Shown piece after piece: positions 34,108 through 43,988 of a stretch of DNA of 64,000 bases. Below the pieces are notes generated by a model, which ran no database searches, was not told where the DNA came from, and worked only from the letters and a program-made list of their open reading frames with translations. Both the position numbers and the translations under genes were made by a program. Source of the DNA: an uncultured Alcanivorax sp. Lineage in GTDB: Bacteria; Pseudomonadota; Gammaproteobacteria; Pseudomonadales; Alcanivoracaceae. The stretch is from positions 1 to 64,000 of the forward strand of contig NZ_CAMYIV010000012.1 in assembly GCF_947258575.1 (NCBI RefSeq). The letters run 5' to 3'. Position 1 is the stretch's first letter. The number at the start of each line of letters is the position of its first letter.

Positions 34108-34141
34108 AACGTCTCCATGGTGCGGAATGGGAATGGCGGGA

Positions 34142-35221
34142 CTATAACATGCTCGTCTGCTGTGGGCGGTCGAGCCGGCTCAACAGTTTTTTGACCGGGG
34201 CGGCCAGCCCCAATTCGCCCGGGGCCGCCGGGTCCACCCAGCGGCCGTTGCTGTCTCGTGTGCCGACCGTTTGTACCCGGAGTTCCAGCGGGGTGATATC
34301 CAGATGGAAGTGGCTGAAGGTATGACGAAAGCCCGGCAGGGGCTGCGGTGTGTCACTGGCACTGAGTGCTCGCTGGGCCAGCGCCTCGTCGAAAAGGTCG
34401 ACGTCTTCTGTCTGTGGGAAGCACCACAGGCCGCCCCAGATACCCGAGGATGGCCGGGGTTCCAGCCACACCCGGCCTTGTGTATCTCGCAGGATCAGCA
34501 TCACGGTGGTGCGTACCGGCAGAGCCTTCTTCGGTTTGCGTCCGGGATAGTCCTGCGGGTTGCCATTGGCGTGGGCCTGGCAGTGGGGTTGTATCGGACA
34601 GGCGCTGCAGTTGGGCGTGCCCCTGGTGCAGACGGTGGCGCCGAGATCCATCATGGCCTGGGTGTAGTCTGCCAGTCGCTGGTGGGGGGTGTAATGTTCT
34701 GCCAGTTCCCACAGGCGGTTTTCCACCGGTTTCTTGCCGGGCCAGCCTTCCACCGCATGCAGGCGCGCCAGGACCCGTTTCACGTTGCCGTCGAGAATGG
34801 CGGCACGGACACCTCGGCTCTGGGCGAGAATGGCGCCGGCGGTGGAGCGGCCGATGCCGGACAGGGCGGCGACCTCCTCCACGGTATGCGGGAAGTCACC
34901 CGCATGTTCCGCCACCAGCGTTTGCGCGCACTTGTGCAGGTTGCGGGCGCGGGCGTAGTAGCCCAGGCCGGTCCACAGGTGCAGCACTTCATCCTGGGCG
35001 GCGCTGGCCAGGCTGTGTACATCCGGAAAGCGCTCCATAAACCGCTGGAAGTAGGGAATGACGGTGGTGACCTGGGTCTGCTGCAGCATGATTTCCGAAA
35101 CCCACACCTGATAGGGCGTGCGGGGGTGCTGCCAGGGCAGGCTTTGGCGACCGTATTGGTCGTACCAGGCGAGCACGGCATCGCTGACGGTGGCGGGGGA
35201 GATCGGGGAGGGACTGCGCAT
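34142..35221 (-). CDS. mutY: A/G-specific adenine glycosylase
   Basis: A 359-residue MutY that removes adenine mispaired with 8-oxoguanine. It shows the helix-hairpin-helix region [12 protein letters not shown], catalytic Asp in [10 protein letters not shown], the 4Fe-4S loop C-x6-C-x2-C-x5-C ([17 protein letters not shown]), and a C-terminal NUDIX-like domain with [12 protein letters not shown] chose the ATG at 35221 because MutY usually has only a short stretch before [14 protein letters not shown]; an earlier ATG at 35260 lies in a hairpin. It is downstream of asmA and upstream of yggX. Confidence 0.94.
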   Translation of the reverse strand: MRSPSPISPATVSDAVLAWYDQYGRQSLPWQHPRTPYQVWVSEIMLQQTQVTTVIPYFQRFMERFPDVHSLASAAQDEVLHLWTGLGYYARARNLHKCAQTLVAEHAGDFPHTVEEVAALSGIGRSTAGAILAQSRGVRAAILDGNVKRVLARLHAVEGWPGKKPVENRLWELAEHYTPHQRLADYTQAMMDLGATVCTRGTPNCSACPIQPHCQAHANGNPQDYPGRKPKKALPVRTTVMLILRDTQGRVWLEPRPSSGIWGGLWCFPQTEDVDLFDEALAQRALSASDTPQPLPGFRHTFSHFHLDITPLELRVQTVGTRDSNGRWVDPAAPGELGLAAPVKKLLSRLDRPQQTSML

Positions 35222-35257
35222 GCGGCGAGTTGTACCTGTGAAGACGCTGGCATGCAA

Positions 35258-35306
35258 CACGCTTCACGCCCTGCGCCGGTGACGAAACCGGCGTGGCGTG
35301 TAGCGT
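35258..35306. repeat. Long imperfect hairpin between asmA and mutY
   Basis: CGCCGGT (35274-35280) pairs with ACCGGCG (35287-35293). Flanking segments CACGCC/GGCGTG and CGCT/AGCG extend the stem. There is no T-run. It may reduce read-through from asmA into mutY or be a palindromic repeat. Confidence 0.5.
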
Positions 35307-35326
35307 GAGGCGCGCCGCGCGAGGGG

Positions 35327-37537
35327 TTAGTTAAACAACTTTTTCAGGCCGTCCTTGAGCTGCTTGTCCACTTCTTCCTTGGCTTTTTTCTTGGCGGCAT
35401 CCTTGATGACTTCTTCGGCGGTGTCGCCCTCGCCGTCGATGCCCAGCTTGTCCTTGATCTTTTGCTGAGCGGCTTTGGCGGCGACTTGCTTGCCAATGTC
35501 CTTGAAGCCGGATTTGTCCGGGCCACACCATTTGGCGGGGCTGCCGCCCAGGTTGCCTTCACAGCGCAGCGGCCAGGTGGTGCCTTCCAGGTACTTGGAC
35601 GTGCCCAGTTCCGGGGACTGCATGCCGATCTTCAGGTCGAAATCCTGGTTGAGGATATTCATCCAGCCGTTACCGGTGATCTCCCCTTTGCTAAGTATCG
35701 CATTCAGGCTGTCCAGGTAGGCCACGTTCTTGTCCAGGCGCGCCTTGGTGGTCAGATCCACGATCTTGGTGTCTTCGGACAGGGCGCTGGGTAGCTTGCC
35801 AGATTCCTGGCTGGGGATCAGGGCTGTGGCCAGGCCCTGGAATTGGCCAAGCATATCGTTCACGCCGCCCACCAGCGTCTGGTAAAGGTTGAGACCGCGC
35901 ACGGTGGTATCGGCCAGTGACATGTCGATAGTGCCTTTTGCGGAATCCATCAGTGCTTTTTCACTATTGCCGCTGGCGCTGTAGCTGCCGTTCATGGCGA
36001 AAATGCCCTTGGCCAGATCGTCTTCCAGTGCCAGTTGCACCAGTGGCTGAATCTGCATGCTGGTCACGGTGTTGCTGGCGGTGATGCGTGGAGTCTTGCC
36101 GGACGCATCCAGCTTCCCTTTGGCGCTGAAGCTGCCGCCGAGGGTGTCGCCACTGGCTTCAGTAAGCTGCAGGATGCCGTTGTTGGCAGTGACTGCAAAT
36201 TTCAGGTTGCTCGCGTCGATGGTGTCGTACTTCAGGCTGCCGATGCGCAGCTTGCCATCCATGACAAGCGGCCGGAGGCTCTCTACCGGAATCAGTTCTG
36301 CGGTGGACAGGTTGGCCGTGCCGCCATCCTTGCCGCCGCCAGCGGCAGCGGTGGCCGGCTCATCCGAGGACGGCGGTATATAGCCGTCCAGAGTGATCTG
36401 ATCCAGCGCCAGGTCAAAGACGATCTTGCCACTTTCCAGGCTGGCCAGGCCGGCGCTGCCGCTGAGGGTGCTGCTGTCCAGCGTGATTTTCAGCGGGTTG
36501 GCCATGACGCTGCCGGGCTCGCCGGCCAGAGTGGTTTCCATGGCGATATTGCTGAGCGCCTTGCTGTCGGTGGTCTCGATGGGGGCTTCGCCGATGGCTT
36601 CCAGTACCTTGTTGGCGTCAAAGGAGGCCGTTGCCAGTTTGCCGCTGAGCTGCATGTCGCCAGTGAGGGCGGCGATGTCGATGTTGCCGCGGGTTTCGGT
36701 GCCGGCGGCGGTGAGCAGCAGGTCCTTGATGGAGACAGTGTCTTCGTTGAGGTTCACGTCGAGCTTCTGTTCCAGGTGCACATCCACTGGCATGGTGGTG
36801 GCGCCAGCGATGTTGGCGTCCAGGATCATCGGGTCGAGGATGAAATGATTGGCATCCAGGTCGGTGGTGAGAGTGGTATCCAGATTCAGGTCCACGCGCA
36901 TGTCGCTTTGGTCCTGATAACGCAGTGACATTTGCAGCGGGAACGCTTCATCCAGATTGACATCCTGGGCGTTCAGGTTGAAATGCTCTACCACGATGTC
37001 GGTGCCGTCGCTGGTATTGCGATAGCGCACCTTGCCGTCGGTGACGGCCACGCTGGGAATGGTCAGGGGAATATCCAGACTGCTGCTGCCTTCCTCGTCA
37101 GCGGTGGTAGTTGCCTCTTCCGGCGTTTCTGGCGCTGCAGTTTGCGGGCCGATCTGCTCCCAGTTGGCGCCATCCGGGCCATCGATCAGGTTCACATCCA
37201 GGCCTGCCAGCGTGATGCCGTCCATCTCGACCTGGCCGTACAGCAGGGGAAGCACTGCAACGCTGACGCTGGCCGCGTCGAGCGCGGCAAACAGCTCTTC
37301 CTCATCCGCGATGCGGGCCTCGGTGCGGCCCAGGCTGACGCCCAGCGATGGCCAGAATTGCCATGCCAGGTCACCCTGGATATCCAGAGTCAGATTGGCC
37401 TGCTCCCTGGCCTGTTTTTCAATTTCCGGTTTGAACTCGTTGGGATCAATCACCTGTGTGATCACAAAAACCGCAATAGCCAATAGCAGAATGATGGCAA
37501 AAATTGTGATCAGCAAAATTTTTATCAAGCGTCCCAT
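35327..37537 (-). CDS. asmA: AsmA-family outer-membrane biogenesis protein
   Basis: A 736-residue protein with one N-terminal membrane anchor (LLITIFAIILLLAIAVFVITQV). It is followed by the AsmA N-terminal block (VIDPNEFKPEIEKQAREQ, LTLDIQGDLAWQFWPSLGVSLG) and a long beta-rich periplasmic region. The C-terminal block includes LNAILSKGEITGNGWMNI. AsmA-like proteins are thought to move phospholipids between membranes. It is somewhat longer than E. coli AsmA, and the C-terminal end is lysine-rich. It lies upstream of mutY on the same strand, an order I also recall in Pseudomonas. Confidence 0.9.
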   Translation of the reverse strand: MGRLIKILLITIFAIILLLAIAVFVITQVIDPNEFKPEIEKQAREQANLTLDIQGDLAWQFWPSLGVSLGRTEARIADEEELFAALDAASVSVAVLPLLYGQVEMDGITLAGLDVNLIDGPDGANWEQIGPQTAAPETPEEATTTADEEGSSSLDIPLTIPSVAVTDGKVRYRNTSDGTDIVVEHFNLNAQDVNLDEAFPLQMSLRYQDQSDMRVDLNLDTTLTTDLDANHFILDPMILDANIAGATTMPVDVHLEQKLDVNLNEDTVSIKDLLLTAAGTETRGNIDIAALTGDMQLSGKLATASFDANKVLEAIGEAPIETTDSKALSNIAMETTLAGEPGSVMANPLKITLDSSTLSGSAGLASLESGKIVFDLALDQITLDGYIPPSSDEPATAAAGGGKDGGTANLSTAELIPVESLRPLVMDGKLRIGSLKYDTIDASNLKFAVTANNGILQLTEASGDTLGGSFSAKGKLDASGKTPRITASNTVTSMQIQPLVQLALEDDLAKGIFAMNGSYSASGNSEKALMDSAKGTIDMSLADTTVRGLNLYQTLVGGVNDMLGQFQGLATALIPSQESGKLPSALSEDTKIVDLTTKARLDKNVAYLDSLNAILSKGEITGNGWMNILNQDFDLKIGMQSPELGTSKYLEGTTWPLRCEGNLGGSPAKWCGPDKSGFKDIGKQVAAKAAQQKIKDKLGIDGEGDTAEEVIKDAAKKKAKEEVDKQLKDGLKKLFN

Positions 37538-37638
37538 GGAGCTCTCCTTGCGTGTTGGACGATGGACCCGGATTATACCAGTCGGAAATGACTGACTGAT
37601 AACTTAGCATTGATCGTGTGAGTTTAGGGGAAGGACCT

Positions 37639-39582
37639 TTGCAAAAGTTCCAATTTTCAGTGTTGATGCTTCTGCTTGTGTGGTGCGGCCTGACGACGGC
37701 CGCTCAGGGCAGGACGGTGGCACTGGCTGATGCCAAGGAGAAAGTGCTGCTGGGCGAATACATGCAGATCCTGGAAGATCCGGAAGGCGACTGGACTCTG
37801 GATCAGGTGCGTGACCAGTTTGCCAGTCGTTTTCGCAACAGCGAAAGCAGTGCCCTGAACTTCGGTTTCACCCGCAGCACTTTCTGGTTGCGCATTGCCG
37901 TGGATGCCACCGGTGTGGACGGAAGCTGGTTTCTGGTGGAGCGCCATCCGATCCTTGATGAGCTGACTCTTTATGCTCCAGACGGGGATGGCAATTACCG
38001 CGCTTTGGAAGTGGGGGACACTCGGGACTTTGACCAGCGACCCATGAAGCACCGGGCCTTTGTGTTTGGCCTGGAAACCGACGATCCCGGGGTTAAGGAG
38101 TATTACCTCAAGGTACGCGGCAAGGGCGCCCTCAACATGATGCCGGCGCTCTACAGTGCCAAGGGGCTGGTGGAGTTCACATACCTTGAGCAATTGATGC
38201 AGGGTCTGTTTTACGGCTCCCTGGTGATTATGCTGGTCTACAACCTGCTGCTCTACCTGTCCCTGCGCGACAATGTGCATCTGCACTTCGTGATGTTCCT
38301 GGGCGGGATAATTTTTTTCAACATCAATGTCAGCGGCTTTGGGTTGCAATACTTGTGGCCACAAACGCCCAAGATCAACGAATACTTCTGGCTTAGCACC
38401 TATGTGATTACATTGGCTCTGGCCCTTTATTCACGCCAATTTCTGCAACTGGCGCAGCGTTTCCCCCGCTATGATCGTCTGATAAAGCATTATCTGATGA
38501 TGGTTGGTGGTGCCTTTTTGCTGCAGTGGCTCATGGAGCCCCCCTGGACCTATCACCTTTCCACGGTCATTGCGCTGATGACCATCGTGCTGTTCAGCTG
38601 GCTGGGCTGGATGGTCTGGCGGCAAGGGTTTCGAGTTGCGCGGCTCTATGTGCTGGCCTGGTCGGTGTTTCTGCTGACTATCTTCCTGTTCGCCCTGGGC
38701 AATCTTGGGTTGATGCCCTATAGCGTGTTCGTGCCTTATCTGCCGCATTTTGGCGCCCTGTGGGTGGTAGTCATGCTGTCGCTGGCGCTGGGCGACCGGA
38801 TTCGCTTTCTGGAGACCGAGCGCAAACAGCTGGCCCTTGAGGCGCAACAGAATCTGGAGCGGCATCTGGCAGATATCGAGCAGATGAACCAGGACAAATC
38901 CATGTTCCTGCAGTACATCAGTCACGAGCTGAATACGCCGATTAACTGGATCGGTGCGGCTGACTCCCTGGGCCAGGATTCACAGGGTGACCAGGATGTG
39001 GATGTCTGGGCCATGGTGCGCAAGGGCCAGCGGCGGCTGACCGGTATCGTCAGCACCTCGCTGCGTTATTTCGATTTGTCAGACCGCAATCAGCCGCCAC
39101 CGGTGGGTAACTGTCAGCCCATGTGGGTGCTGGATGGGATTTTGCGTGAGCAAGCCGGGCGGATTGAGCAGAGCGGCATCGCCGTGCGTAACCGTGTATC
39201 ACCGAACCTGCGGGTCAACGCCAGTGAAGGGGAGCTGCAGGAAGTGTTGTCCATTGGCCTGGACAATGCCCTGCGTTTCAGTGCTGAAGGCGGCAGCGTG
39301 GACATTTCCAGTGAAGTGGATGTGTCCGGCGGTTACGCGGAGATTCGCATCCGGGATGAGGGCAAGGGCGCCACGGCGGAGCAGCTTGAGCATATTCTTG
39401 AGCCCTTCTTCGTGATGGGCTCGCGCCACCACGAGGAAGGTTTCGGTCTGTCACTGGCCATGGCCCGGGTGATGATCGAACAGGTGGATGGCCAGCTATG
39501 GGCGGAAAGCCCGGGGCCCGGGCGCGGCTTTACCCTGCATATTCGCCTGCCGCTCTCGGACATGCAGGCACCGCGGGCATAA
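37639..39582 (+). CDS. 7TMR-DISM sensor histidine kinase (hybrid receptor type, orphan)
   Basis: About 647 residues: signal peptide, then a periplasmic 7TMR-DISMED2-like sensing domain (about 30-160), seven transmembrane helices (about 185-390), a dimerisation helix with the phospho-acceptor HELNTP (His near 429), and an ATPase domain with NALRF, RDEGKGA and GFGLSLAM boxes. The family senses extracellular ligands, possibly carbohydrates. No response regulator is adjacent. I favour a TTG start at 37639 behind GGGGAAGGA because it begins a clean signal peptide; a GTG at 37618 would add seven residues but has no ribosome site. Confidence 0.83.
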   Translation: MQKFQFSVLMLLLVWCGLTTAAQGRTVALADAKEKVLLGEYMQILEDPEGDWTLDQVRDQFASRFRNSESSALNFGFTRSTFWLRIAVDATGVDGSWFLVERHPILDELTLYAPDGDGNYRALEVGDTRDFDQRPMKHRAFVFGLETDDPGVKEYYLKVRGKGALNMMPALYSAKGLVEFTYLEQLMQGLFYGSLVIMLVYNLLLYLSLRDNVHLHFVMFLGGIIFFNINVSGFGLQYLWPQTPKINEYFWLSTYVITLALALYSRQFLQLAQRFPRYDRLIKHYLMMVGGAFLLQWLMEPPWTYHLSTVIALMTIVLFSWLGWMVWRQGFRVARLYVLAWSVFLLTIFLFALGNLGLMPYSVFVPYLPHFGALWVVVMLSLALGDRIRFLETERKQLALEAQQNLERHLADIEQMNQDKSMFLQYISHELNTPINWIGAADSLGQDSQGDQDVDVWAMVRKGQRRLTGIVSTSLRYFDLSDRNQPPPVGNCQPMWVLDGILREQAGRIEQSGIAVRNRVSPNLRVNASEGELQEVLSIGLDNALRFSAEGGSVDISSEVDVSGGYAEIRIRDEGKGATAEQLEHILEPFFVMGSRHHEEGFGLSLAMARVMIEQVDGQLWAESPGPGRGFTLHIRLPLSDMQAPRA

Positions 39583-39605
39583 CCGTTACCGCGCGGGGGC
39601 ACAGA

Positions 39606-39923
39606 TCAGCGTGTTGGGTCGCATTTGCGGGGCAGGGCCAGGATTGCCCCCAGTTGCTGGCCGATCAGACGCAGGAAGTCCTTGCCCACTCCCCGGCCCC
39701 GGGTGGCCGGGTGTACCACCACCCAGTCCAGCTCGGACCGATCTTCTTCTACCAGCGCCACTGCCACCCGTTTGCCGTTGAAATGGGCGGCAAACAGGCG
39801 TTTGCCGCCGGCAGCCACCGCCGCGTCCAGTTTTTCCCGGTATTGCGGGTCATCGCGCAGCACCTGATCGAAGGTGGCGGCCTGTTCCGACGATAAAGGG
39901 TGGGATTCAGCACTGATCGGCAT
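39606..39923 (-). CDS. Small GNAT acetyltransferase (PanZ/PanM-like)
   Basis: A 105-residue single GNAT domain. The acetyl-CoA binding run is VHPATRGRGVGKDFLRLIG. The first half, AAGGKRLFAAHFNGKRVAVAL, resembles the PanZ/PanM acetyl-CoA sensor family, which triggers maturation of aspartate decarboxylase PanD. The match is partial and panD is not nearby, so a generic small acetyltransferase is also possible. It is convergent with the sensor kinase and divergent from hisB, whose promoter lies just upstream. Confidence 0.7.
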   Translation of the reverse strand: MPISAESHPLSSEQAATFDQVLRDDPQYREKLDAAVAAGGKRLFAAHFNGKRVAVALVEEDRSELDWVVVHPATRGRGVGKDFLRLIGQQLGAILALPRKCDPTR

Positions 39924-39936
39924 GAAATTGCTCCGC

Positions 39937-39965
39937 TGGTTAGGCTCTGTCAGGGTGCGTATAAT
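39937..39965 (+). promoter_or_regulatory. Candidate hisB promoter
   Basis: A perfect -10 box TATAAT (39960-39965) lies 17 bases after TGGTTA (39937-39942), a weak -35. The expected start point is near 39972, giving a leader of about 30 bases before hisB with a GGAG ribosome site. Confidence 0.5.
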
Positions 39966-40003
39966 AACCGGCCCACTGCCCTGGGTAACCCCTGGAGATA
40001 TAG

Positions 40004-40609
40004 ATGAGCAAGCGCAGCGCCACTGTTGAGCGCAACACCCTGGAAACCCAGATCCAGGTCTCCATCAATCTGGATGGCACCGGCCAGTGCAAACTGGATA
40101 CCGGCCTGCCGTTCCTGGAGCACATGCTGGACCAGGTGGCCCGCCATGGTCTGGTGGATATCGAGATAAAGGCCAAGGGGGATTTGCACATCGATGCCCA
40201 CCACACGGTGGAGGACATCGGCATTACCCTGGGCCAGGCTTTTACCAAGGCGATTGGCGACAAGAAAGGGGTGCGCCGTTACGGTCATGCTTATGTGCCA
40301 CTGGATGAGGCCCTGTCCCGCGTGGTGCTGGACCTGTCTGGCCGTCCCGGCCTGGAAATGTTCGTGGACTTTACCCGGGGCAGCATCGGCGGCTTCGACG
40401 TGGACCTGTTCTACGAATTCTTCCAGGGCCTGGTGAACCACGCCATGATCACCCTGCACATCGATAACCTGCGTGGCAAGAACGCCCACCATCAGGCAGA
40501 GACTGTGTTCAAGGCTTTCGGTCGTGCCCTGCGCATGGCGGTGGAGCCGGACCCGCGCATGAGCGGCATTACCCCGTCCACCAAGGGCACCCTGAGCGAA
40601 AGCGAGTAA
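40004..40609 (+). CDS. hisB: Imidazoleglycerol-phosphate dehydratase
   Basis: A 201-residue monofunctional HisB. The metal-binding repeats HHTVEDIGI and [15 protein letters not shown] are intact, as is the N-terminal [19 protein letters not shown]. It dehydrates imidazole glycerol phosphate in histidine synthesis. It lacks the phosphatase half of the E. coli fusion, as in pseudomonads. It is the first gene of the hisB-hisH-hisA-hisF run, nine bases before hisH. Confidence 0.97.
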   Translation: MSKRSATVERNTLETQIQVSINLDGTGQCKLDTGLPFLEHMLDQVARHGLVDIEIKAKGDLHIDAHHTVEDIGITLGQAFTKAIGDKKGVRRYGHAYVPLDEALSRVVLDLSGRPGLEMFVDFTRGSIGGFDVDLFYEFFQGLVNHAMITLHIDNLRGKNAHHQAETVFKAFGRALRMAVEPDPRMSGITPSTKGTLSESE

Positions 40610-40618
40610 TCACAGCTT

Positions 40619-41260
40619 ATGAGTGAAGTAGTAGCCGTCATTGATTACGGCATGGGCAATCTGCACTCCGCCGGAAAGGCGCTGGAAAAGGTGGCCAGTG
40701 GGCAGCAGATCGTCATCACCGGTGACCCGGATCAGGTACGGGCGGCAGATCGGGTGGTGTTCCCCGGTGTTGGCGCCATCCGTGACTGTATCGCGGTACT
40801 GCGCGACACCGGCCTGGACCGGGCCATTCTGGATGTGATTGCCGCCGGCAAGCCGGTGTTGGGCATCTGTGTGGGCATGCAGGCCCTGATGGCGCGCAGT
40901 GAGGAGAACAACGGCGTCGATTGCCTGGGCGTGTTCGGCGGTCAGGTGACTTTTTTCGGCGAGTTGCAGAATGATACCGGTGGCCGTCTGAAGGTGCCGC
41001 ACATGGGCTGGAACCAGGTGCGACAGGGTATGGCGCACCCCATGTGGGCAGGCATTGCCGATAACACCCGGTTCTACTTCGTGCACAGCTACTGCGTCAC
41101 CGGGTTGGTGGATGAGGAAGTGGCGGGTCGTTGTGATTACGGTCTGACCTTTGCCGCTGCGGCTACCCGAAAAAATGTCTTTGCGGTGCAGTTTCACCCT
41201 GAGAAGAGCGCAGATGCCGGCCTGACGCTGCTGGAAAATTTCCTGCGCTGGCAGCCGTGA
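40619..41260 (+). CDS. hisH: Imidazole glycerol phosphate synthase, glutaminase subunit
   Basis: A 213-residue class I glutamine amidotransferase. The catalytic Cys is in GICVGMQAL and the His-Glu pair in VQFHPEKSADAG. HisH makes ammonia from glutamine for HisF. It follows hisB closely. A gap of 95 bases with no gene separates it from hisA. Confidence 0.96.
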   Translation: MSEVVAVIDYGMGNLHSAGKALEKVASGQQIVITGDPDQVRAADRVVFPGVGAIRDCIAVLRDTGLDRAILDVIAAGKPVLGICVGMQALMARSEENNGVDCLGVFGGQVTFFGELQNDTGGRLKVPHMGWNQVRQGMAHPMWAGIADNTRFYFVHSYCVTGLVDEEVAGRCDYGLTFAAAATRKNVFAVQFHPEKSADAGLTLLENFLRWQP

Positions 41261-41355
41261 AGTCGCTGACCGTTGCAGTGGGTCGCCGACAGTAATGTCA
41301 CCACTAACGTCGTTATTCCCCGCGCAAGCGTAAACCCAGCTTTTGAGATTTTGAC

Positions 41356-42096
41356 ATGCTTTTGATTCCCGCCATCGACCTGAAAGACGGTAAATGTGTA
41401 CGCCTGAAGCAGGGGCGTATGGAAGACGATACGGTGTTTTCCGATGACCCGGTGGCTGTGGCCAGCCACTGGGTGGAGCGCGGCGCCCGTCGTCTGCACC
41501 TGGTGGACCTGAACGGTGCCTTTGCCGGGGAGCCGGTGAATGGTGATATCGTCAAGGCAATTGCCAAGGCGCATCCGGATCTACCGATCCAGATTGGCGG
41601 CGGTATTCGCAGCCCGGAAATCATCCAGGCCTATCTGGATGCCGGGGTGCAATGGGTGATTATCGGCACCAAGGCGGTTAACGAGCCGCAGTTCGTCAAG
41701 GAAATGTGCCAGCAGTTCCCCGGCCACATCATCGTTGGTCTGGATGCGAAGGATGGCAAGGTCGCCACCGATGGCTGGGCCAATGTCACTGATGTGGATG
41801 TAATCGATCTGGCCAAACAGTTCGAGAACGATGGTGTATCCGCCATCGTCTATACCGATATCAGCCGTGACGGCATGCTGCAGGGCGTCAATGTGGACGC
41901 CACCGTGCGCCTGGCCCAGTCCATGTCCATCCCGGTGATTGCGTCCGGTGGTATCACCAATCTGGATGATGTGCGTGACCTGTGTGCAGTGGCGGATCAG
42001 GGCATTAGTGGCGCCATTACCGGCCGCGCCATCTACGAGAACACCCTGGACTTCGGCGAAGGCCAGGCACTGTCCGACGAACTGATCGGCGCCTGA
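41356..42096 (+). CDS. hisA: Phosphoribosylformimino-5-aminoimidazole carboxamide ribotide isomerase
   Basis: A 246-residue TIM barrel starting [20 protein letters not shown], with catalytic Asp8 in AIDL and [14 protein letters not shown] carrying the second catalytic Asp, as in HisA. It isomerises ProFAR to PRFAR, the substrate of HisF-HisH. It lies 12 bases before hisF. Confidence 0.97.
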   Translation: MLLIPAIDLKDGKCVRLKQGRMEDDTVFSDDPVAVASHWVERGARRLHLVDLNGAFAGEPVNGDIVKAIAKAHPDLPIQIGGGIRSPEIIQAYLDAGVQWVIIGTKAVNEPQFVKEMCQQFPGHIIVGLDAKDGKVATDGWANVTDVDVIDLAKQFENDGVSAIVYTDISRDGMLQGVNVDATVRLAQSMSIPVIASGGITNLDDVRDLCAVADQGISGAITGRAIYENTLDFGEGQALSDELIGA

Positions 42097-42108
42097 CGGG
42101 GACGCATT

Positions 42109-42885
42109 ATGGGCTTAGCCAAACGCATTATTCCGTGTCTCGATGTGGACGCCGGCCGGGTGGTAAAGGGCGTGCAGTTCGTGGACATCCGCGATGCCGG
42201 TGACCCGGTGGAAATTGCCAAGCGCTACAACGACGCCGGCGCTGACGAAATTACCTTTCTGGATATCACCGCCAGCCACCAGGAGCGTGACACCACCCTG
42301 CACATCGTGGAGCGGATCGCCAGCCAGGTGTTTATTCCGCTCACCGTGGGCGGTGGCGTACGGACTCTGGAAGATATCCGTAATCTGCTCAATGCCGGTG
42401 CTGACAAAGTGGGCATAAACTCGGCGGCGGTGCACAATCCGGAATTTGTCCGCGAGGCGGCGGAGCGTTTTGGCTCCCAGTGCATCGTGGTAGCCATTGA
42501 TGCCAAGAAAGTCAGTGCCGAGAGCGAGACCAATCGCTGGGAAATCTTCACCCATGGTGGCCGCAAGCCCACCGGGCTGGATGCGGTAGCCTGGGCAAAG
42601 CAGATGACCGACTACGGTGCCGGTGAAATCCTGCTCACCAGCATGGACCGGGATGGCACCAAGAATGGTTTTGATATTGCCCTGACACGGGCCATTGCCG
42701 ATGCCGTGCCGGTGCCGGTGATCGCGTCCGGCGGGGTCGGCAACCTGCAGCACCTGGTAGACGGCGTGGTCCAGGGCGGTGCCGATGCGGTGCTGGCCGC
42801 CTCCATTTTCCACTTCGGTGAATACTCCGTGCAGGAGGCCAAGCAGTTTATGCAGGCCGCCGGCGTGGAGATGCGGCTGGACTAG
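42109..42885 (+). CDS. hisF: Imidazole glycerol phosphate synthase, cyclase subunit
   Basis: A 258-residue TIM barrel with [17 protein letters not shown] (catalytic Asp11) and [15 protein letters not shown] (second catalytic Asp), the HisF signatures. It joins ammonia from HisH to PRFAR and cyclises it to imidazole glycerol phosphate plus AICAR. Last gene of the his cluster, followed by a REP pair. Confidence 0.97.
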   Translation: MGLAKRIIPCLDVDAGRVVKGVQFVDIRDAGDPVEIAKRYNDAGADEITFLDITASHQERDTTLHIVERIASQVFIPLTVGGGVRTLEDIRNLLNAGADKVGINSAAVHNPEFVREAAERFGSQCIVVAIDAKKVSAESETNRWEIFTHGGRKPTGLDAVAWAKQMTDYGAGEILLTSMDRDGTKNGFDIALTRAIADAVPVPVIASGGVGNLQHLVDGVVQGGADAVLAASIFHFGEYSVQEAKQFMQAAGVEMRLD

Positions 42886-42906
42886 CGGCGCTACCCCGTC
42901 GACCCG

Positions 42907-42974
42907 CTGGCGCTTTGCTCGCAAGGCGAATCTTTCGGTTGCCTTTACCCTTCGCTTTGCGAGCAAAGCTCCAA
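42907..42974. repeat. Facing pair of REP palindromes
   Basis: Two REP-family copies in opposite orientation. The one at 42907-42930 ends GGCGAA. The one at 42951-42974 begins TTCGC and ends GCTCCAA. Each has a stem near TTTGC-TC-GCAAA. They are separated by 20 bases, a BIME-like arrangement after hisF. Confidence 0.75.
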
Positions 42975-43091
42975 CAGGTATATCAGACCGGGGTCGCATA
43001 TGTAGCAAGGCAGCCGCTTTGTACTGGCTGTCAGTGAAATCCTGTTTTACTCTCGAGGCTTTACCAAGAATAAAACCTCGGGAGAGTGGCA

Positions 43092-43982
43092 ATGGGTTCC
43101 AATGCGCTAATCGATATCGGCCTGCCGGTATCGCTGTTTCTGATCATGGTGGGGATGGGCATGACCCTGACTCCCAAGGACTTCCGCGAAGTCGCCATCG
43201 CCCCGCGCGGCACCTTCTTCGGCCTGCTGGCCCAGATTCTTCTGTTACCTCTCATCGCCCTGGGTGTGGCCCTGGCGCTGGAGTTGTCACCGGCATTGGC
43301 GGTGGGATTGATCGTGATTGCCGCCTGTCCCGGTGGCACAACGTCCAATCTTTTCGTCTACCTGGGCCGCGGTGATGTGGCCCTGTCCATTGTGCTGACG
43401 GTACTGGCCAGCCTGATCACCATTGTTACCCTGCCGGCCTTTACCGGTTGGGCGCTGGAGCGCTTTCAGGATGCGGACAAAGTGCTGGAGCTGCCGGTGC
43501 TGCGCACCATCATTACCCTGTTTGTGATCATTCTGCTGCCGGTGGCCGTGGGCATGACGATTCGCCATTTCCGCCAGGACTGGGCGCAAAAGGGCGAGAA
43601 GGCGGTAGGTTTGCTGGGTTTGCTGGTGCTAGTGGCGGTGATTGCGTTGCTGATGGTAGAGCTGGGTGAAGAAGCGCTGGAGCTGTTCCGCAAGGCAGGG
43701 TTGTCGGCGGTGATTCTGAACATTGCCGGACTGGTACTGGGGCTGGTGGGTGGACGTCTGATCGGCTTGAGCCGGGACCAGGCCTTTACCGTCGCCATCG
43801 AGCTGGGTATCAAAAATGGCACCCTGGGGCTGATGGTGACCCTGACCCTGTTGCACTCCGAAGCCATGTCGGTGCCGTCTGCGGTGTACGGGGTGCTGAT
43901 GTTTGTCTTCGGTTTCCTGATGATCGGCTATGCCAGGCTCACCGGTATCGGCCGGGGCCGGGCAGAGCCGGTTTCCGAATAG
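43092..43982 (+). CDS. BASS-family (bile acid:sodium symporter-like) transporter
   Basis: A 296-residue protein with nine or ten hydrophobic helices. The family motif ACPGGTTSNLFVYLGRGD near residue 78 and ELGIKNGTLGLMVTLTLL near 240 mark the two crossing helices that bind sodium and substrate. Substrates in this family include bile acids, pantoate and keto acids; nothing in the context tells which applies here. The ATG at 43092 has a GGGAGAG site. It is monocistronic and convergent with the YibQ-like gene. Confidence 0.88.
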   Translation: MGSNALIDIGLPVSLFLIMVGMGMTLTPKDFREVAIAPRGTFFGLLAQILLLPLIALGVALALELSPALAVGLIVIAACPGGTTSNLFVYLGRGDVALSIVLTVLASLITIVTLPAFTGWALERFQDADKVLELPVLRTIITLFVIILLPVAVGMTIRHFRQDWAQKGEKAVGLLGLLVLVAVIALLMVELGEEALELFRKAGLSAVILNIAGLVLGLVGGRLIGLSRDQAFTVAIELGIKNGTLGLMVTLTLLHSEAMSVPSAVYGVLMFVFGFLMIGYARLTGIGRGRAEPVSE

Positions 43983-43988
43983 CCGGAC

